Assembly (NCBI GenBank): GCA_037013685.1
Contig: CM072887.1
Location: 43,079,154-43,143,153, forward strand
Direction of reading: 5' to 3'
DNA length: 64,000 bases
From: Acridotheres tristis
Lineage: Eukaryota; Chordata; Aves; Passeriformes; Sturnidae
The translations under genes and the position numbers were made by a program. Positions 61,701 through 64,000 of this stretch are shown piece after piece. Each line of letters opens with the position of its first letter. Within the stretch, counting starts at the first letter, position 1. The notes below the pieces were generated by a model, which ran no database searches, had not been told where the DNA came from, and saw only the letters and a program-made list of their open reading frames with translations.

Positions 61701-64000
61701 CTTCTCTTCGTGAAAAGAGTGGGTCCTTGGAAGAGGGCTGACATCCTGCAGGATAAATCTGGGTCTCACTGCCAGAGAGCTATGGATGATTGCTGATGTG
61801 TCATGTCAAGTACAGGCTATGGTGTGATGGACTGGAGGCTTTGAGAGAACAGCGTGCCAGCACAGAGCTTTAATGCTAAGGTTACAACTAAACGTCACCT
61901 GAGGCTGGCTGTTTAAGTAAGGTAAGTCTTGTTTAACTGCAGGAAATAACATCTTGTAATAGAAATCCAATTACAATGAACTGTACCCAATGTAAATGTT
62001 ATAGTTTATGGATTAACAGCAAGGACTGACGCTGTGAACTGGGAGCTCGTCTGGCACTGGCTGAAGGGGAAAAGGACATGCAGGTAGTTAATTAGTTTGG
62101 GCACCAAGAGGATGCAGTTATGGAAAGACAAGCATGATCCCAGGATGTGCTGGAGAGTTTGTTCAGCTGAGGAGGTGAAAAACAGAGATGCTGACATGCA
62201 CAGATAGGTACTGAGATGCTGAGTGCCATGGGGAGTCGCCCAAGGGAACCTCTCTCCCTCCATCACCATGTACAGGAGAAAGCTGTGAAAACACAGAAAC
62301 ATTTCTATGTATGGCACAAGAAAAACTGATCTGCTCATGACGGTAAAACAAAAGGTCCCTCTCTGGCAGAGCTGCTCTGGACCAGCGTAAGAGTCAGAGC
62401 ACTGGGTAGAAGAGCCACAGTGAGCTTTGTGACAGCCAATTGGATCAGGACAAAAGCAGTGAGAGGCAGTGTCAGGAGGAAGCCAGGATTCAGAGGGCAT
62501 TCATCTTCATCCCATAAACCAGGGAAAAAATAGAAGCTGAAAATGGAAAATTTGTGTGGCTGTTTGAACTGGAAGGGGAAAAAAAAAGTCCTACTAATGT
62601 GTCACTGCAACCCTCCTAGTGCTGGATGTTGCCAGCCTTTGATCCCAGGCCTTTCATGCACTGGCTAAAAGGCACAATGGCTGCAAGTCCTCTCTTGTGT
62701 TATTGCTTACTTGGCTTAAAGGTGCACGGCAGTGTAAAGGGTATCTCTTGATGGCAACAAGGGGGAAGGAAGAATGAAAGAAAATTAAAGATTTAATGGC
62801 AAAGACCACCAAGCACCATGAAGGGCAGGCGGGTGGCAGACACTGGTGCTGGGTGTGGGGATACTGTGGAGGTGACCTTGTGTGGCATATTTAAAAATAG
62901 CAGATGCCACCGTACTTCCCACTCTGAAGGCTTCATGCTCCCTCCTTTGTCACATCCCCTACAGCACTGCATAGGTTGTAAGTAATTTAAAAACACAACT
63001 AATTACTTCAGGGACATGTTTAAGTACCTGAGTCTTCAGCAGATACAGGACACTTACAACGCTGCAGGCATTGTAATGCAAGAGCAGAAGGTCTCCTGGT
63101 GGGTGCCTGTGCCAGAAGAACCATCAGCCCCAGCCCCGGTGGCACAGGGAGGTCACCCGTCAGCAATCCCCACAATCAACCTCTTGTGTGGGACGTGTGA
63201 GAAAGCTCTCCCTTTCCTGTCGCACGCTGCTGAGTGCTCTGGCAGCTGCGGGCCCCCTCCAACACCCTGGCAGGCCTGAATAGACAGAGCCGCCCCACAA
63301 ACACCCAGATGTGTGTTGGGTTTCTTGGGATTTACTGGCACACCATGTGCGAGATCAGCATCAGGCCAGGACGGTGCTGTTTAGTTAATTTGGGTTTTGT
63401 GATCTAATTTCCTTACTTTAACTCTTTTTCTACCCATAGAATCTTGAAAGGAAAGAAAAAAGAGATTCAAGATGCCAACATCTTCAACTCCTTTACAGGG
63501 TCTCTGTTTGATATTCACTCCCTGACCTGCATTCCTTGCTGTAAAAGCTCCCCATTCCCATGATTTAATGCACATGCCAAAACAAGCTGCCAATTACACA
63601 GGCCTTAAAGCAAGGTGGTTCCAAAGATGCTGCCTGCGAGCAGAATCTGGCCCTCCATGGCAATGAGGATGCTGTGCAAACTCAGAGATGAGCGGTATTG
63701 CCTGACTTATGACATGTCAGTCATTTTATCCATCTTGCTCCCTCACTCCAGAGCGGGAGCACACCTTTGCAAGCCACAAGTCCCTGCAGGAAGGTCCACA
63801 CATGAGCCAGTTGCTGCGATTCAGTTCCTGTGGTTTTTAGGAAGGACCACAGACTGGAAAAATCACTGGGCTGTGAACAGTGTGGACCCCTCTGCTAATG
63901 AGAGCTTATGAAGGACGGGTTTATTTCCCCTTCACTGAGAGGCCCTGGCAAAGCTATGGAAGGTGACTTCAGGCAAGCCACGGAGCATGGCTTTTTGACC
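58791..64000. other. Intergenic, no gene recognised
   Basis: A short TA run lies at about 59744-59757. An AAG|GTAAGT donor-like site at 61922 has no convincing upstream acceptor. No repeat family, RNA gene or coding sequence recognised to the window end. Confidence 0.5.

Noticed and set aside
61862..61930. AAG|GTAAGT donor at 61922
   Set aside because: No convincing acceptor within a normal exon length upstream. Single donor motifs are common by chance.
1..64000. tRNA, snoRNA, miRNA, CRISPR or viral genes
   Set aside because: I looked for B-box, C/D-box and regular direct-repeat patterns and for virus-like proteins, and saw none I could support. A covariance-model search could still find small RNAs.

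Overview
This window is vertebrate DNA and almost certainly avian. Three fragments have the typical bird CR1 retrotransposon 3' end, with short octamer-like tails such as ATTCTATG or ATTCTGTA. Interspersed repeats are otherwise sparse, and the one clear gene is a compact, very GC-rich, two-exon gene in a large CpG island. I cannot name the species.

The only protein-coding gene I can support is IRF2BP2 (interferon regulatory factor 2 binding protein 2), on the minus strand at 27151-29129. The spliced product is 584 residues, from exon 1 (29129-28097), a 224-bp GT-AG intron (28096-27873) and exon 2 (27872-27151). It has the N-terminal C4 zinc finger, the low-complexity Ala/Ser/Gly/Pro middle, a basic nuclear localisation signal split off by the intron, and the C-terminal C3HC4 RING-like domain. 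The CpG island runs from the coding region through the promoter to about 31.1 kb. An AT-rich, U-tract-rich stretch from 27150 down to about 23.94 kb looks like a long 3' UTR with several possible polyadenylation signals.

Left of the gene (1-23.9 kb) and right of it (31.2-64 kb) the sequence looks intergenic. It holds a CR1 fragment on the plus strand (10840-11290), one on the minus strand (21931-22068), one on the plus strand (57887-58000), and a much older LINE relic with a decayed reverse transcriptase (about 55360-56500). AT-rich blocks near 4.7-5.1, 9.36-9.7 and 18.36-18.55 kb look like possible conserved regulatory elements. Small CpG-rich patches lie at 5.6-5.9 and 45.1-45.4 kb.

The hunt turned up several splice-site pairs outside the known gene that look like exons of unannotated, probably long non-coding, transcripts. 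These are a GGTGAGTGA donor in the 5.6-kb CpG patch followed by an exon-like 86-bp segment, a 73-bp minus-strand segment at 8.2 kb, a 134-bp segment at 43.8 kb, a 21-bp microexon-like segment at 52.43 kb and a 160-bp segment at 58.63 kb. Any one of these could be chance; RNA-seq would decide. I found no tRNA, rRNA, CRISPR array, virus-like gene or second protein-coding gene.
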